From: Parvibaculum lavamentivorans DS-1 | Lineage (GTDB): Bacteria > Pseudomonadota > Alphaproteobacteria > Parvibaculales > Parvibaculaceae | Assembly: GCF_000017565.1 (NCBI RefSeq) | Contig: NC_009719.1 | Span: 2,339,001 to 2,403,000 of the forward strand | Direction of reading: 5' to 3' | DNA length: 64,000 nucleotides | Shown: positions 1 to 7,946 of the stretch, one piece after another | Position numbering within the stretch: the stretch's first letter is position 1 | Layout of the letters: the number at the start of each line of letters is the position of its first letter | Translations under genes and position numbers: made by a program | The notes under the pieces: model-generated | Databases searched by the model: none | The model's input: only the letters and a program-made list of their open reading frames with translations | Told to the model about the DNA's origin: nothing

Positions 1-970
1 AGATGAAGACCACCGCCGCGTTCAGCGTATGCCGCCGGCCGAGCACCGACGGCGTCACGAATTGCGACTCGATGAGGTTGCAGAGGAAATAGGCGGCGGG
101 CGCGAGCAGGGCATGGCCGACGCTGTCGAAGGTCATGAAGGCGACGAAGCCCGTCAGCGCCATGCCGGCCAGCGCGCCCGCATAGGGAATGAAGTTCAAG
201 AGCGCGGCGGCGAAGCCCCAGAGCAGCGCGTTGGGCAGCCCGATTGCCCACATGGAAAGGCCGATGGCGACGCCGAGCCCCGCATTGATGAGGCTGATCG
301 AGAACAGATAGGTCGAGATTTCGCGCTCGATGCTTCTGAGGATGCGCCGCGCGCGCTCCTTGTCGGTCAGCCGCTTGGCCGAGCGGATGATGCGGTCGCG
401 CAGGAGTTCGCCGGTCGCCAGCAGGAAATAGAGCAGCACGATGAAGATGAGGATCGAGGCGCCCTTCTGCCCGGCCACTTCCATCGCCTGCGCGACAAGC
501 CCTTCGTCCCGCACCACGACCTCGCGCGGTGCATCGTCCGCCCGCGTCATTTCCTCGACCTGCTTCGAGGCGCGCCGCATCGCCGCCATCGGCTCGGAGA
601 GCTCGCGCGACTTCTCCTCGAACTCCTCGATTGCGGCGGGAATACGCGCCGTCCATTCGGCCGCCGGTTCCGCCAGAAGATAGACCGATCCCGCCAGCGC
701 GCCGATCAGTGTCGCCACGATGATCGAGGCGGAAAGCGCGTCGGGCAGGAAGCGCAAGGGCGCCGCCCGCATCAGCGGCATGAAGATGAAACTGCCGACC
801 ACCGCCGCCGTAATCGGCGCGACGAGGTTCTGCGCGAGATAGGCCGTATAGAGGATGGCGAGCACGGCGAGGATCGCCAGCGCCGTTTCCGCCCGCATGA
901 TGCGCGCGCGGCGTCCCGGCGTGAATCCGCCCGCCGCTTCCGTGCCGCGTTCGGCGTCAGTCTCCGGCAC
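1..970 (-). CDS. AI-2E family transporter (PerM-like permease), C-terminus cut by window edge
   Basis: Reading the minus strand from a GTG at 970 gives 323 residues before the window ends. An N-terminal hydrophobic pair (residues about 27-75) is followed by a polar, helical stretch and then by several membrane segments typical of the AI-2E/PerM exporter family. The segments NFIPYAGALAG and NLIESQFVTPSVLGRR match the conserved family core. The GTG is chosen because a GGGGGAG ribosome site lies about 7 nt upstream and no better in-frame ATG precedes the first membrane segment. It is transcribed in the same direction as rpoH, 84 bp away. Family membership is clear. The substrate is not known; members export AI-2, ions or organic anions. 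Confidence 0.88.
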   Translation of the reverse strand, partial: MPETDAERGTEAAGGFTPGRRARIMRAETALAILAVLAILYTAYLAQNLVAPITAAVVGSFIFMPLMRAAPLRFLPDALSASIIVATLIGALAGSVYLLAEPAAEWTARIPAAIEEFEEKSRELSEPMAAMRRASKQVEEMTRADDAPREVVVRDEGLVAQAMEVAGQKGASILIFIVLLYFLLATGELLRDRIIRSAKRLTDKERARRILRSIEREISTYLFSISLINAGLGVAIGLSMWAIGLPNALLWGFAAALLNFIPYAGALAGMALTGFVAFMTFDSVGHALLAPAAYFLCNLIESQFVTPSVLGRRHTLNAAVVFI

Positions 971-1054
971 TCTGGCTCCCCCGCATTGAAAGGCGGCCAT
1001 GAAAAAGGCCGCACCATAATAACGGGCGGCCTCTTCCTTGGTTCCTTCGCTGGC

Positions 1055-2041
1055 TCACACGCCGGCCAGCGCGTCCCGCCTTGCGTCCGCATCGGCGCGC
1101 ATGGCGTTTTTCATGGCTTTCTGCAGCTTCTCGAAGGCGCGCACCTCGATCTGGCGCACGCGCTCTCGGCTGATGCCATATTCCTGGCTGAGGTCTTCCA
1201 GCGTCGCCGGCTCGTCCTTCAGCCTGCGCTCCGTCAGAATGTGCATCTCGCGCTCGTTCAGCGTCGCCATGGCGGCGGCCAGCATTTCGCGGCGCTGGTC
1301 CAGCTCCTCGGCCTCGCCCAGCGTCGCTTCCTGATCGGCGGTGTCGTCCACCAGCCAGTCCTGCCACTCGCCGCCTTCCGAGTCCTGCCGCAAGGGTGCG
1401 TTCAGCGAATTGTCGGGGCCGGAAAGCCGCCGGTTCATCGAGATCACCTCGTCCTCGGTCACGCCGAGCCGGTCGGAAATCACCTTCACCTGTTCGGGGT
1501 GGAGGTCGCCTTCCTCGATCGCCTGGATCTGGCCCTTCACCTTGCGGAGATTGAAGAAGAGCTTCTTCTGCGCCGCGGTCGTGCCCATTTTCACGAGCGA
1601 CCATGACCGCAGGATATATTCCTGGATCGAGGCGCGGATCCACCACATGGCATAGGTCGCAAGCCGGAAGCCGCGCTCCGGCTCGAAGCGCTTCACCGCC
1701 TGCATCAGGCCCACATTGCCTTCCGAGATCACCTCGCCGATCGGCAGCCCATAGCCGCGATAGCCCATGGCGATCTTCGCCACGAGGCGGAGATGCGACG
1801 TCACAAGCTGGTGCGCCGCCTCGGTGTCCTCATGCTCCCGCCAGCGTTTGGCGAGCATGTATTCCTCCTGCGGCTCCAGCATCGGAAACTTGCGGATTTC
1901 CTGCAGGTAGCGCGACAGCGAGCCCTCCGGGTTAGGCGCGGGCGCGAGCCGCGTCCCCGGCGCCTTCACCAGCGCCCTCGGCGCCTTGGGCGCCTTTTCG
2001 GCGGCCTTGCCTGCTGTTTTCTCTGTCTTGGCCTCGGCCAT
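1055..2041 (-). CDS. rpoH: RNA polymerase sigma-32 factor RpoH
   Basis: This 328-residue protein is the heat-shock sigma factor. Region 2 lies at about residues 77-150 (GEVISEGNVGLMQAVKRFEP and the ATYAMWWIRASIQEYILR core). The RpoH-specific box QKKLFFNLRKVKG follows at about 158-170. A region 4 helix-turn-helix near the end reads YGISRERVRQIEVRA. The ATG at 2041 is preferred because AGGGG lies about 7 nt upstream; a longer frame to 2182 lacks such a site. The first 40 residues are an Ala/Lys/Pro-rich extension longer than in most RpoH proteins. It sits alone between the AI-2E permease and hipA. Alphaproteobacteria often have several rpoH copies, so whether this is RpoH1 or RpoH2 is open. Confidence 0.95.
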   Translation of the reverse strand: MAEAKTEKTAGKAAEKAPKAPRALVKAPGTRLAPAPNPEGSLSRYLQEIRKFPMLEPQEEYMLAKRWREHEDTEAAHQLVTSHLRLVAKIAMGYRGYGLPIGEVISEGNVGLMQAVKRFEPERGFRLATYAMWWIRASIQEYILRSWSLVKMGTTAAQKKLFFNLRKVKGQIQAIEEGDLHPEQVKVISDRLGVTEDEVISMNRRLSGPDNSLNAPLRQDSEGGEWQDWLVDDTADQEATLGEAEELDQRREMLAAAMATLNEREMHILTERRLKDEPATLEDLSQEYGISRERVRQIEVRAFEKLQKAMKNAMRADADARRDALAGV

Positions 2042-2246
2042 GGCAAACCCCTGATCCGGCCCGGTCCCCGGGCCCATCGGTCCAATACCCGACATAATAC
2101 GTCGGATTATCAAACGCGTGAATGCGGCAAAAAGCTTGAACGTCCCCGCCGCGAACGATGTTCCGAACCTGACAGCCCCCAAGGCAAAAAAGGTCCGGCC
2201 GAGAGCGTATATGGGGAGGAATGGGGCGGGGAAAAGGGGGGCGGGC

Positions 2247-3596
2247 TCAGCTCAATTGTCCCCAGCCGCCGCCCTTTTCCGTGAAATAGTCCCGCTCCCT
2301 GGTCGCCAGCTTGAGCCCAAGCAGGTCCGCAAGCTGCGAGATTTCGCGGCCGATCAGATCGTCGAAATCCTTCAATCCATGCGAAGGCAGCACAGCCGTC
2401 TGCCTGTCCAGCTCCGCCAGCATCGGCCCGACTTCACCCTCGATGAAGCGCCGCTGCGCCGTCGCCGTGCCCGGCCCGAAAGCCGCCATGAAAGCGGCGA
2501 TGTCGCCCGCCGTCACCGTGTCGAAGCGGTCGGCGGCGCCGATCCTGAAGGCCAGCTCGTCGGTATAGCGCCCGGTCAGCCGCACGGGTTGCAGGTCGTA
2601 AAGCGGCGCAAGGCGCGGTATAGGCCCCGTGTCGTAAAGCAGCGCATGGTTCTTCGCGTGATTGTCGTTATTGCCGATCGCGAGATTGAAAAACGCCGAC
2701 ACCATGAAGCTGCGCTTGTCTCTTGCCGGCGCGGCGGTGCGGCCGAGCAGGTCTGAAACGGCGGTGGCCGCGAAGCGCAATTCTGCCGTTCCGTTGCGCT
2801 CATATTTGAGGCGAGCAGGCAGGCCCAATGCCTGACAGAAATCTTCCTGGTGGATGCGCGTCACGCTATTGACGTCGATGCGGCGGTCGAAGCGCAAGCT
2901 CAACAAGCCGGCTTCGTCGTCGAGTTTGAATTCCGCCGGTATGGCGACCTCGAGCCCCACGGCATGCGCCAGTCGCGTGGCAACGGCTTCCAGCAACACT
3001 TCGCGTGCCAGTCGGCGCTCCGGCACCTTCAATATATGCGTCGTCGGCACGCGCAGGCCGGGCTTCGGCAGGCCGAAACGGCCCTTCGCGATTTCTGTCA
3101 GCGCGATCTTGCGCTGCACGCCTGCAACCGGCGACGGGTCTTTTATGGCGTCCGGTAAGGGCAACTTGTCTGCGAGGCGGCGCATGATATCGATGAGTTC
3201 CTCGCGCGGCAGTTCGTCGTAATCCGTGGCGAGGTTACCCGGAACCTTGACCGGGCCGCTTCCCGGCGGCAGGCAACTGATCGCGCCCGCGCAGTCGCCG
3301 CCGACAAAACTCAGCAGGCCGACAATGTCGTCGCGGGCGATACGTTCGCGGTCCATCGTCTGCTGAAGCTGATCGTTTTCCTGTAGCAGGTTGTCGAAAA
3401 AGGCGCGTGACTCGACATCGCCGTAAGGTTCCTCGCGCAGCGGCAGGGACAACGAGAGCGGCATGGCGTCGGTGCGCGCGAGATAGTCTGGCGTATAAGC
3501 GAAGCGGCAGCCGCCATCCTTGCGCGCCAGATGCCCGAGTGGAATGTCGGCGGCTTCCAAGCGCACGTCCAGAATGTCGGGCTGTGCGGCACTCAT
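2247..3596 (-). CDS. hipA: Type II toxin-antitoxin system HipA family serine/threonine kinase toxin
   Basis: A 449-residue HipA-family kinase. In E. coli HipA phosphorylates glutamyl-tRNA synthetase and causes dormancy. An N-terminal HipA_1 domain covers residues about 8-110. The kinase core follows, with a DPSPVAGVQRK glycine-rich phosphate loop near 153-163, an ATP-lysine candidate K190, the catalytic loop GNNDNHAKN with D311, and the metal-binding LYDLQ with D334. All key residues appear intact. The ATG at 3596 overlaps the hipB stop in an ATGA, so the two genes are translationally coupled. A longer open frame to 3992 runs through hipB in another frame and is not the gene. The target of this HipA cannot be read from sequence. 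Confidence 0.93.
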   Translation of the reverse strand: MSAAQPDILDVRLEAADIPLGHLARKDGGCRFAYTPDYLARTDAMPLSLSLPLREEPYGDVESRAFFDNLLQENDQLQQTMDRERIARDDIVGLLSFVGGDCAGAISCLPPGSGPVKVPGNLATDYDELPREELIDIMRRLADKLPLPDAIKDPSPVAGVQRKIALTEIAKGRFGLPKPGLRVPTTHILKVPERRLAREVLLEAVATRLAHAVGLEVAIPAEFKLDDEAGLLSLRFDRRIDVNSVTRIHQEDFCQALGLPARLKYERNGTAELRFAATAVSDLLGRTAAPARDKRSFMVSAFFNLAIGNNDNHAKNHALLYDTGPIPRLAPLYDLQPVRLTGRYTDELAFRIGAADRFDTVTAGDIAAFMAAFGPGTATAQRRFIEGEVGPMLAELDRQTAVLPSHGLKDFDDLIGREISQLADLLGLKLATRERDYFTEKGGGWGQLS

Positions 3597-3940
3597 CGCT
3601 TGCGCGCCACAAGGTCGACGCCGAGCGCCTGACACACCTTCAGTACACGTCCTATTTCGAGCGTCGCCTTGCCGTTTTCCAGTTCCGACACGAAACGCCG
3701 GCCCACACCCGCCATGTCGGCCAGTTCTTGCTGGGAGAGGTCTTTGGTGATGCGGGCGGTTCTGACGAGATCGCCAAGATTCCTGAACGACTGGATTGGG
3801 GTTTCGGGCTTCGGGCTTGTGGACGTTGCCAGCGGGGCCAGGAGTTCGGCCAAGGGGGCGGGGGAGGCGGTCGCCACGCTTGTAACGGCGAGGTCGTCCA
3901 GCAATCCTGCTCTCCCGGTCTTCCTGCCGCGGCTTGTCAT
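3593..3940 (-). CDS. hipB: HipB family antitoxin / XRE transcriptional repressor
   Basis: A 115-residue protein with an N-terminal variable tail and a C-terminal XRE helix-turn-helix (about residues 55-110), including LSQQELADMAGVGRRFVSELENGK. It neutralises HipA and represses the operon. The ATG at 3940 is preferred to one at 3973, because the longer form would place the first operator palindrome (3948-3963) inside the coding region. With the 3940 start, that operator overlaps the GGGAG ribosome site, so a bound repressor would cover promoter-proximal sequence. It overlaps hipA by 4 nt. The N-terminal extension ahead of the DNA-binding domain is longer than in E. coli HipB (88 aa). Confidence 0.92.
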   Translation of the reverse strand: MTSRGRKTGRAGLLDDLAVTSVATASPAPLAELLAPLATSTSPKPETPIQSFRNLGDLVRTARITKDLSQQELADMAGVGRRFVSELENGKATLEIGRVLKVCQALGVDLVARKR

Positions 3941-3947
3941 GAGGTGT

Positions 3948-4063
3948 GCTCCCGTTCGGGAGCATACTGGCATTCTGAGGCCTCAATGTCAATTAATGAT
4001 CCCGAACGGGATCAAGTTGGCAAAGGACGGCGCCGACCGGTCGATCTGCTCCCGTTCGGGATC
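3948..4063. promoter_or_regulatory. Three evenly spaced hipBA operator palindromes
   Basis: Three copies of a 16-bp palindrome with core TCCCG(TT/AA)CGGGA lie at 3948-3963, 3998-4013 and 4048-4063, exactly 50 bp apart start to start. The first overlaps the hipB ribosome site. The third ends 4 bp from the stop of the upstream regulator gene. Such repeats upstream of a hipB-like repressor are known operators in E. coli (TATCC-N8-GGATA). The repeats and their spacing are seen directly; HipB binding is inferred. Confidence 0.85.
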
Positions 4064-4066
4064 AGA

Positions 4067-4390
4067 TTATGTCGCCTTCTTCTTCGCTCGTGCCTCCACA
4101 TCGACCTTCAGGTGTCCCGTCATCGCCTCGAAGATTGCGGCGAGATTGTCCATGCTTGGGTTGCCCCGGCTCGACAACATGCGGTGAAGGCTTTTCGGCG
4201 GTATGCCGGTAAGTGCGGAAAGCTCCTCGAAGCCGAGCGTGCCGTTCACGATATCCCGCAGCATCAGACGCGCGACTTCCGGTTCGCCGCCGAGAAAGAC
4301 AGTCGCCGCTTCCGTCAGCGCCCCGCGCGCGAAAGCGGGGTCGCGGCGGATGCGCTCGACAATGGTTTGGCTTGCGTCACGGGTCAGCAT
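4067..4390 (-). CDS. Orphan antidote-like helix-turn-helix regulator
   Basis: A 107-residue protein of the HI1420-like 'probable addiction module antidote' type. The central segment FEELSALTGIPPKSLHRMLSSRGNPSMDNLAAIFEAM is a helix-turn-helix with the typical SLHRMLS recognition helix. The N-terminal half (residues 1-45) is helical and resembles the dimerisation part of this group. Such genes usually follow a RelE/HigB-type toxin; none is found next to it. Upstream lies only repeat-rich non-coding DNA to 4867. It reads in the same direction as hipBA and its stop is 4 bp from the third hipBA operator, so read-through into hipBA is possible. The orphan state could mean toxin loss or a host regulatory role. 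Confidence 0.75.
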   Translation of the reverse strand: MLTRDASQTIVERIRRDPAFARGALTEAATVFLGGEPEVARLMLRDIVNGTLGFEELSALTGIPPKSLHRMLSSRGNPSMDNLAAIFEAMTGHLKVDVEARAKKKAT

Positions 4391-4470
4391 GGCAGGTCTC
4401 GTCGGGTCGAGGTTCGCCCAACTCTATCCTGTCCAAGATCGTTCGACTACGGAGTAATGCCACCCTCAAA

Positions 4471-4657
4471 CCGTCATGGCCCGCCTTATGCGGGCCATCC
4501 ACGTCTTTAGGATTAGTTCGCACTTCCAGGTACGTCATTGCGAGGAGCATAGCGACGAAGCAATCCAGTCTTTACGATGTGGTTTCTGGATTGCTTCGCT
4601 TCGCTCGCAATGACGAGAGGAAAACGTGGATGGCCCGCATAAAGCGGGCCATGACGG
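4471..4657. repeat. Nested inverted repeat (MITE/REP-like element)
   Basis: The outer arms, 4471-4507 and 4621-4657, are about 37-bp inverted repeats differing at about two positions; each holds its own palindrome (GGCCCGC...GCGGGCC). The inner arms, 4533-4568 and 4586-4615, form a second imperfect inverted repeat beginning CGTCATTGCGAG and ending CAATCCAG. The inner sequence resembles a CATTGCGAG repeat seen in many proteobacterial and rickettsial genomes. No coding potential is seen. The element fills most of the gap between the orphan regulator and rluD. Confidence 0.75.
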
Positions 4658-4763
4658 CGGGCGGGGGCGTAACCCCAAGCGAAGCTCTGCGTCTCTGCGC
4701 CTCTGCGTGCAAACCCTTGCGGACTCGCATCCGCATCACGTTGCGGCAGCCCCTCACCCTTCC

Positions 4764-4808
4764 GCCGTCTGGCGACGGCTCCCTCCCTCTCCCCGACGGG
4801 GCGAGGGG
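4764..4808. repeat. GC-rich short palindromes in intergenic region
   Basis: A small hairpin (GCCGTC-4 nt-GACGGC, 4764-4779) is followed by a C-run/G-run imperfect palindrome around CTCCCCGACGGGGCGAG. These lie between the nested repeat and the rluD terminator. They look like REP-type intergenic units. No gene is supported between 4391 and 4867. Confidence 0.45.
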
Positions 4809-4846
4809 CTGTTGCCCTTCGCTTGCGCTTCGGGCGTTCGGGACTT

Positions 4847-4869
4847 GAAAAGGTCCACCGGACCTTTTC
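4847..4869 (-). terminator. Hairpin overlapping the rluD stop codon
   Basis: Perfect 10-bp arms GAAAAGGTCC/GGACCTTTTC enclose a 3-nt loop. On the minus strand the hairpin includes the last bases of the rluD stop. No long T-run follows, so factor-independent termination is plausible but not certain. Confidence 0.5.
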
Positions 4870-5968
4870 ATTTGCTGCGCAAACCGTCCCTCACCCCCTC
4901 CAACGCCCTCACCAGCTCCTGCATATCCTCCGGCAACGGAGCATCAAAGCTCATCTTCTCTCCTGCCACCGGATGCTCAAAGCCCAGATGATGCGCGTGC
5001 AGCGCCTGGCGGTTCAGCCGTTCCAGCGCGGCTTGCGCTTCCGGCGAGAGTTTCGATTTGCGGCTTTTCATCCCCGTGCCATAGGTCGCGTCGCCGAGCA
5101 GCGGGTGGCCGAGTGCCGTCATGTGAACGCGGATCTGGTGGGTGCGGCCGGTTTCGAGGCGGCATTCGACTTCGGCCACCAGCCCGTCGGCATAATCCGT
5201 CTTCACCGTATAATGCGTGATGGCGATGCGGCCGCCGGTTTCCTCGCCCCGGTCGCGCACCGTCGCCATCTTCGAGCGGTTATGGCTTGAGCGCGCGATG
5301 TTCGCGTCGACTGTTCCCTTGCGCGTCTGCGGCACGCCCCATGTGAGCGCCGTATAGGCGCGCGTCAGTTTGCCGTCGCGGCCATGCGCGGCGAATTGCG
5401 CGGAGAGGCCCTGATGCGCGCGGTCCGTCTTCGCGACGACCATCAGCCCGCTCGTCTCCTTGTCGAGCCGGTGGACGATGCCCGGCCGCTTCTCGCCGCC
5501 GATGCCCGAAAGCGTCTCGCCGCAATGCGCGACCAGCGCGTTCACCAGCGTCATGTCCGGGTTGCCGGGCGCGGGATGGACGACGAGCCCCGCCGGCTTC
5601 ATCACCACGATGAGGTCGGCATCCTCGTAAACGATTTCGAGCGGGATCGCCTGTCCCGCGGGCTTTGCGGGCGTCGGCGGCGGCACCGAGACGGAGAGGC
5701 GCTCGCCCGCCTTCACGCGGTAGGAGGGATCGGTGAGGAGCTTCGGCGCGCCCGCCTTCTCCTCGCGCGAGACCTGCCCCTGTTCGATCAGCTGGCGCAT
5801 CCGCGCGCGAGAGAGCGTTGCGGGCGCGTCGCCTTCGCCCTTGTCCCCCAGCGCCTCCGTGAGATACTTGTCGAGCCGCGCGCCCGCATCCTCCGCCGTT
5901 ACAGTCACGGCGCGCGTCTCCGCTTCGGCGCGGGGGCTTTCATTCAGCGTTTCAGGAGCGATCGACAT
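4868..5968 (-). CDS. rluD: 23S rRNA pseudouridine synthase RluD
   Basis: A 366-residue RluA/RluD-family enzyme that would convert uridines in helix 69 of 23S rRNA (positions 1911/1915/1917 in E. coli). An S4-like RNA-binding domain covers about residues 28-95. The catalytic domain carries GIVHRLDKETSGLMVVAKT with the catalytic aspartate at about 169, then LETGRTHQIRVHM and GHPLLGDATYG. Length fits the RluD group, with a slightly longer C-terminus. ATGs at 5971 and 5968 are both possible; the CAT trinucleotides overlap the start codon of the divergent gene on the other strand. A longer open frame to 6331 runs through the opposite gene and is not supported. Its stop lies inside a hairpin. Confidence 0.93.
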   Translation of the reverse strand: MSIAPETLNESPRAEAETRAVTVTAEDAGARLDKYLTEALGDKGEGDAPATLSRARMRQLIEQGQVSREEKAGAPKLLTDPSYRVKAGERLSVSVPPPTPAKPAGQAIPLEIVYEDADLIVVMKPAGLVVHPAPGNPDMTLVNALVAHCGETLSGIGGEKRPGIVHRLDKETSGLMVVAKTDRAHQGLSAQFAAHGRDGKLTRAYTALTWGVPQTRKGTVDANIARSSHNRSKMATVRDRGEETGGRIAITHYTVKTDYADGLVAEVECRLETGRTHQIRVHMTALGHPLLGDATYGTGMKSRKSKLSPEAQAALERLNRQALHAHHLGFEHPVAGEKMSFDAPLPEDMQELVRALEGVRDGLRSK

Positions 5969-5969
5969 C

Positions 5970-6356
5970 ATGGCCGAGGATACAACATCGCAGCGCGAAG
6001 CGCCGCAATCCGTCGCAGCCGGCGGGCCGGACCTTCGCAAGCTGAAGCGCGCCATGGCCATCATGTCGGCTGTGCTGGTGCTGAGCTTCATGGTCGTCAT
6101 CGCCGCCTTTGTCTGGCGGCTCAGCGGTTCGGGCAGCCGCGAGGCGGCGCTGCCCTCGGGCGACCAATTCGGCGTCTCGCGCATCGCCGTCGCGCCGGGC
6201 GAGACCGTCCGCTCCGTCACGCTCGATGAAGAGCGCATCGCCGTCCATGTCGGCAGCGACGGCGCCGAGGCCATCATCATCATCAATGTGAAGACCGGCG
6301 AAGAGCTCGGCCGCATCCTCCTCACCCCCATGTCCGGCTTCGCCGCGCGGGAGTAG
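5970..6356 (+). CDS. DUF6476-type single-span membrane protein
   Basis: A 128-residue protein with one predicted membrane helix at about residues 33-52 (MSAVLVLSFMVVIAAFVW). A soluble domain follows with alternating short strands (VSRIAVAPGETVRSVTLDEERIAVHV), ending in GEELGRILL. It matches the small alphaproteobacterial DUF6476 family by length and layout. Its function is unknown. The ATG at 5970 overlaps the rluD start codon on the opposite strand, so its promoter must lie within rluD sequence. This divergent overlap supports co-conservation but not a shared function. Confidence 0.75.
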   Translation: MAEDTTSQREAPQSVAAGGPDLRKLKRAMAIMSAVLVLSFMVVIAAFVWRLSGSGSREAALPSGDQFGVSRIAVAPGETVRSVTLDEERIAVHVGSDGAEAIIIINVKTGEELGRILLTPMSGFAARE

Positions 6357-6411
6357 GGCAGGGGATAGAAAATCGCGGCGGGGATAAGAAACGGCGGGGG
6401 AGGATAACTTC

Positions 6412-6475
6412 CTTCCCACCCCCCCTAGGGGGAGGGTCGATAAAATTCCCGTCCGGGAATTTTTCGGGGCGGGGG
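6412..6475. repeat. Interspersed palindromic repeat, copy 1
   Basis: The unit begins CTTCCCACC, has a C-run/CTAG/G-run palindrome, then a perfect inverted repeat AAAATTCCCG-TC-CGGGAATTTT (6442-6463), and ends GGGGCGGGG. A second copy with the same order of blocks lies in the opposite orientation at 52826-52892. This looks like a REP-like repeat family. Confidence 0.65.
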
Positions 6476-7099
6476 CACCGCCCTCACCCCACTCACCGCC
6501 CGCGAACCGAGCCCATCCAGAAACCGGGGATTACTTGTTTCACTCAGTTCCTCAACCCCCTCGAAAAAGCGGGCGGGGACAAGTGCGCGCAAAGCGGCGC
6601 GGGAGACGCTTCGGCATGGCCGAAAGCGGTTCATGACGGTCTCGTGACAGTTCGATGACAGTTAAACCGGGGACAAGCCGCTGGCGGCCGTGTCTGTCAG
6701 CAATATCAATGATTTGGGAGGGGGAGGGTGCCGCCGGCGCCGGGGGAGGAGGGAGGATGGCACCGGCGGCATTCTGAAAGTCAGGTCGGGGAGGAGGATC
6801 GACCGACGTTTCGTGAGGTGAATATCGCCTCGGAATGACAGTTTGTCAATTGCCATTCTATTGCATTGCAAAAACTTCACGTAGTTTGGGATGCGAACGA
6901 AAATCATCGTAAGTCATTGATATTACTTGTATAAAATTGGATAATGCGGAGCGCCAGCCCGCGAAAATACGTTGGGTGCGGTCGAATGACGCAGCGCAGA
7001 AATTCATTTTTAGGGGCTGTGCCCTAGGAAAAAACGGGGCTTTGAGGATTGCTCTTGCGCGGATTCCGCAACCGTCCTAAAAGACGGCCGATCCGGCTT
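6476..7099. other. Non-coding stretch between DUF6476 gene and tRNA-Glu
   Basis: No convincing gene is seen. A stretch around 6820-6960 is distinctly AT-rich compared with its surroundings. It contains TGACA-GTT-TGTCA (around 6837-6849) and TTGCA-T-TGCAA (around 6863-6873) mini-palindromes. These might be protein-binding sites or part of a promoter, but nothing links them to a known regulator. An open frame at 6662-6907 on the minus strand lacks family features and crosses the AT-rich part. Confidence 0.5.
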
Positions 7100-7174
7100 G
7101 TCCCCTTCGTCTAGCGGTTAGGACATCGCCCTCTCACGGCGAAAACAGGGGTTCGATTCCCCTAGGGGATACCA
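7100..7174 (+). tRNA. tRNA-Glu (anticodon CTC)
   Basis: A full cloverleaf can be drawn. The acceptor stem GTCCCCT pairs with AGGGGAT (with one G-T pair). The anticodon stem-loop is TCGCC-CTCTCAC-GGCGA with anticodon CTC. The T arm is CAGGG-GTTCGAT-CCCCT-like. A 3' CCA is encoded (7172-7174). It is close to the E. coli tRNA-Glu sequence. Confidence 0.95.
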
Positions 7175-7198
7175 GATTCTTCCAGCAAAATCAGTTGG

Positions 7199-7927
7199 TT
7201 ACAGGTTGCTGAAAAAGCGGTCCATGCCGCTTTCGCCTTCGGCCCGGTAGCCCATTCCGGCCAGCAGGGCCGCCAGGGGCGCATACTGAGACGGTCCTGA
7301 CTCGATTTGCAGGCTGGCCTTGTTGCGCGTCAGGAAATTCCGCATGCCTTCAAGCGCCCGCTGCTCGTGGCCCTCGACATCCATCTTGATAAAAACTCTT
7401 CTGTTTTCAATGGGATAGTGGTCGTCGAAGCGGATCACGGGGACCGTAATCTGGCGGTCGAACTTTCTCTTGTCGCTCCTTATCCCGGTGCCGAGCTGTG
7501 AATGGATGGTGCTGTCCGCATAAACGGTCATCGTCGCTTCGCCATTCTCGTCGCTCAGCGCGGCTTGGCGGGCGGTCACTATGTCGCTGAATTCATTGAG
7601 GAAAATGTTGCCGCAAAGCTGGTTATGGCTCTCCGGCTGCGGCTCGAAGGCGATGGTCTCGATCGGGCCGGCGCGGCGGTTGAGGTCGATAGCGTAAAGG
7701 CCGAGATTGGCGCCTACGTCTATGAAAAGATTGAGCTTTTTGTCCCGGATTTCGGCTGCCGCCCGCTCCCGCAGGGCGCGTTCCCAGTTCAGGCCGCCCA
7801 TCATCTTCTGGTCCAGCCGGTTCCTTTTCGAGAGCAGGAACCGGCAGCCCTCATGGCTGACAATCGACATCTCTCCATGCCGGACAGCGTTGAGCCGCTT
7901 CAGAAAACTTGCTTTTATATCAGTCAC
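7199..7927 (-). CDS. FkbM family SAM-dependent methyltransferase
   Basis: A 242-residue protein with the FkbM-type class I methyltransferase fold. The SAM-binding motif I is FIDVGANLGLYAI at about residues 67-80, followed by the acidic end of strand 2 in AFEPQPE. The family hallmark VFIKMDVEGHEQRALEG lies at about 177-193. FkbM enzymes O-methylate sugars or polyketides, and many relatives act on surface glycans. No glycan genes flank it, so the substrate is unknown. It is convergent with the tRNA-Glu gene 24 bp away and lies 19 bp downstream of the MAPEG gene in the same direction, so the two may be cotranscribed. Confidence 0.88.
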   Translation of the reverse strand: MTDIKASFLKRLNAVRHGEMSIVSHEGCRFLLSKRNRLDQKMMGGLNWERALRERAAAEIRDKKLNLFIDVGANLGLYAIDLNRRAGPIETIAFEPQPESHNQLCGNIFLNEFSDIVTARQAALSDENGEATMTVYADSTIHSQLGTGIRSDKRKFDRQITVPVIRFDDHYPIENRRVFIKMDVEGHEQRALEGMRNFLTRNKASLQIESGPSQYAPLAALLAGMGYRAEGESGMDRFFSNL

Positions 7928-7946
7928 TTATGTCGTCCCGGGGGGC

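Noticed and set aside
29-1606. Long plus-strand open frame across the AI-2E permease and rpoH genes
   Set aside because: It lies opposite two well-supported genes, is arginine- and histidine-rich in the way of GC-driven antisense frames, and has no family features.
6662-6907. Minus-strand open frame in the AT-rich intergenic stretch
   Set aside because: It contains a proline/arginine-rich low-complexity tail, spans a composition shift and has no recognisable family.
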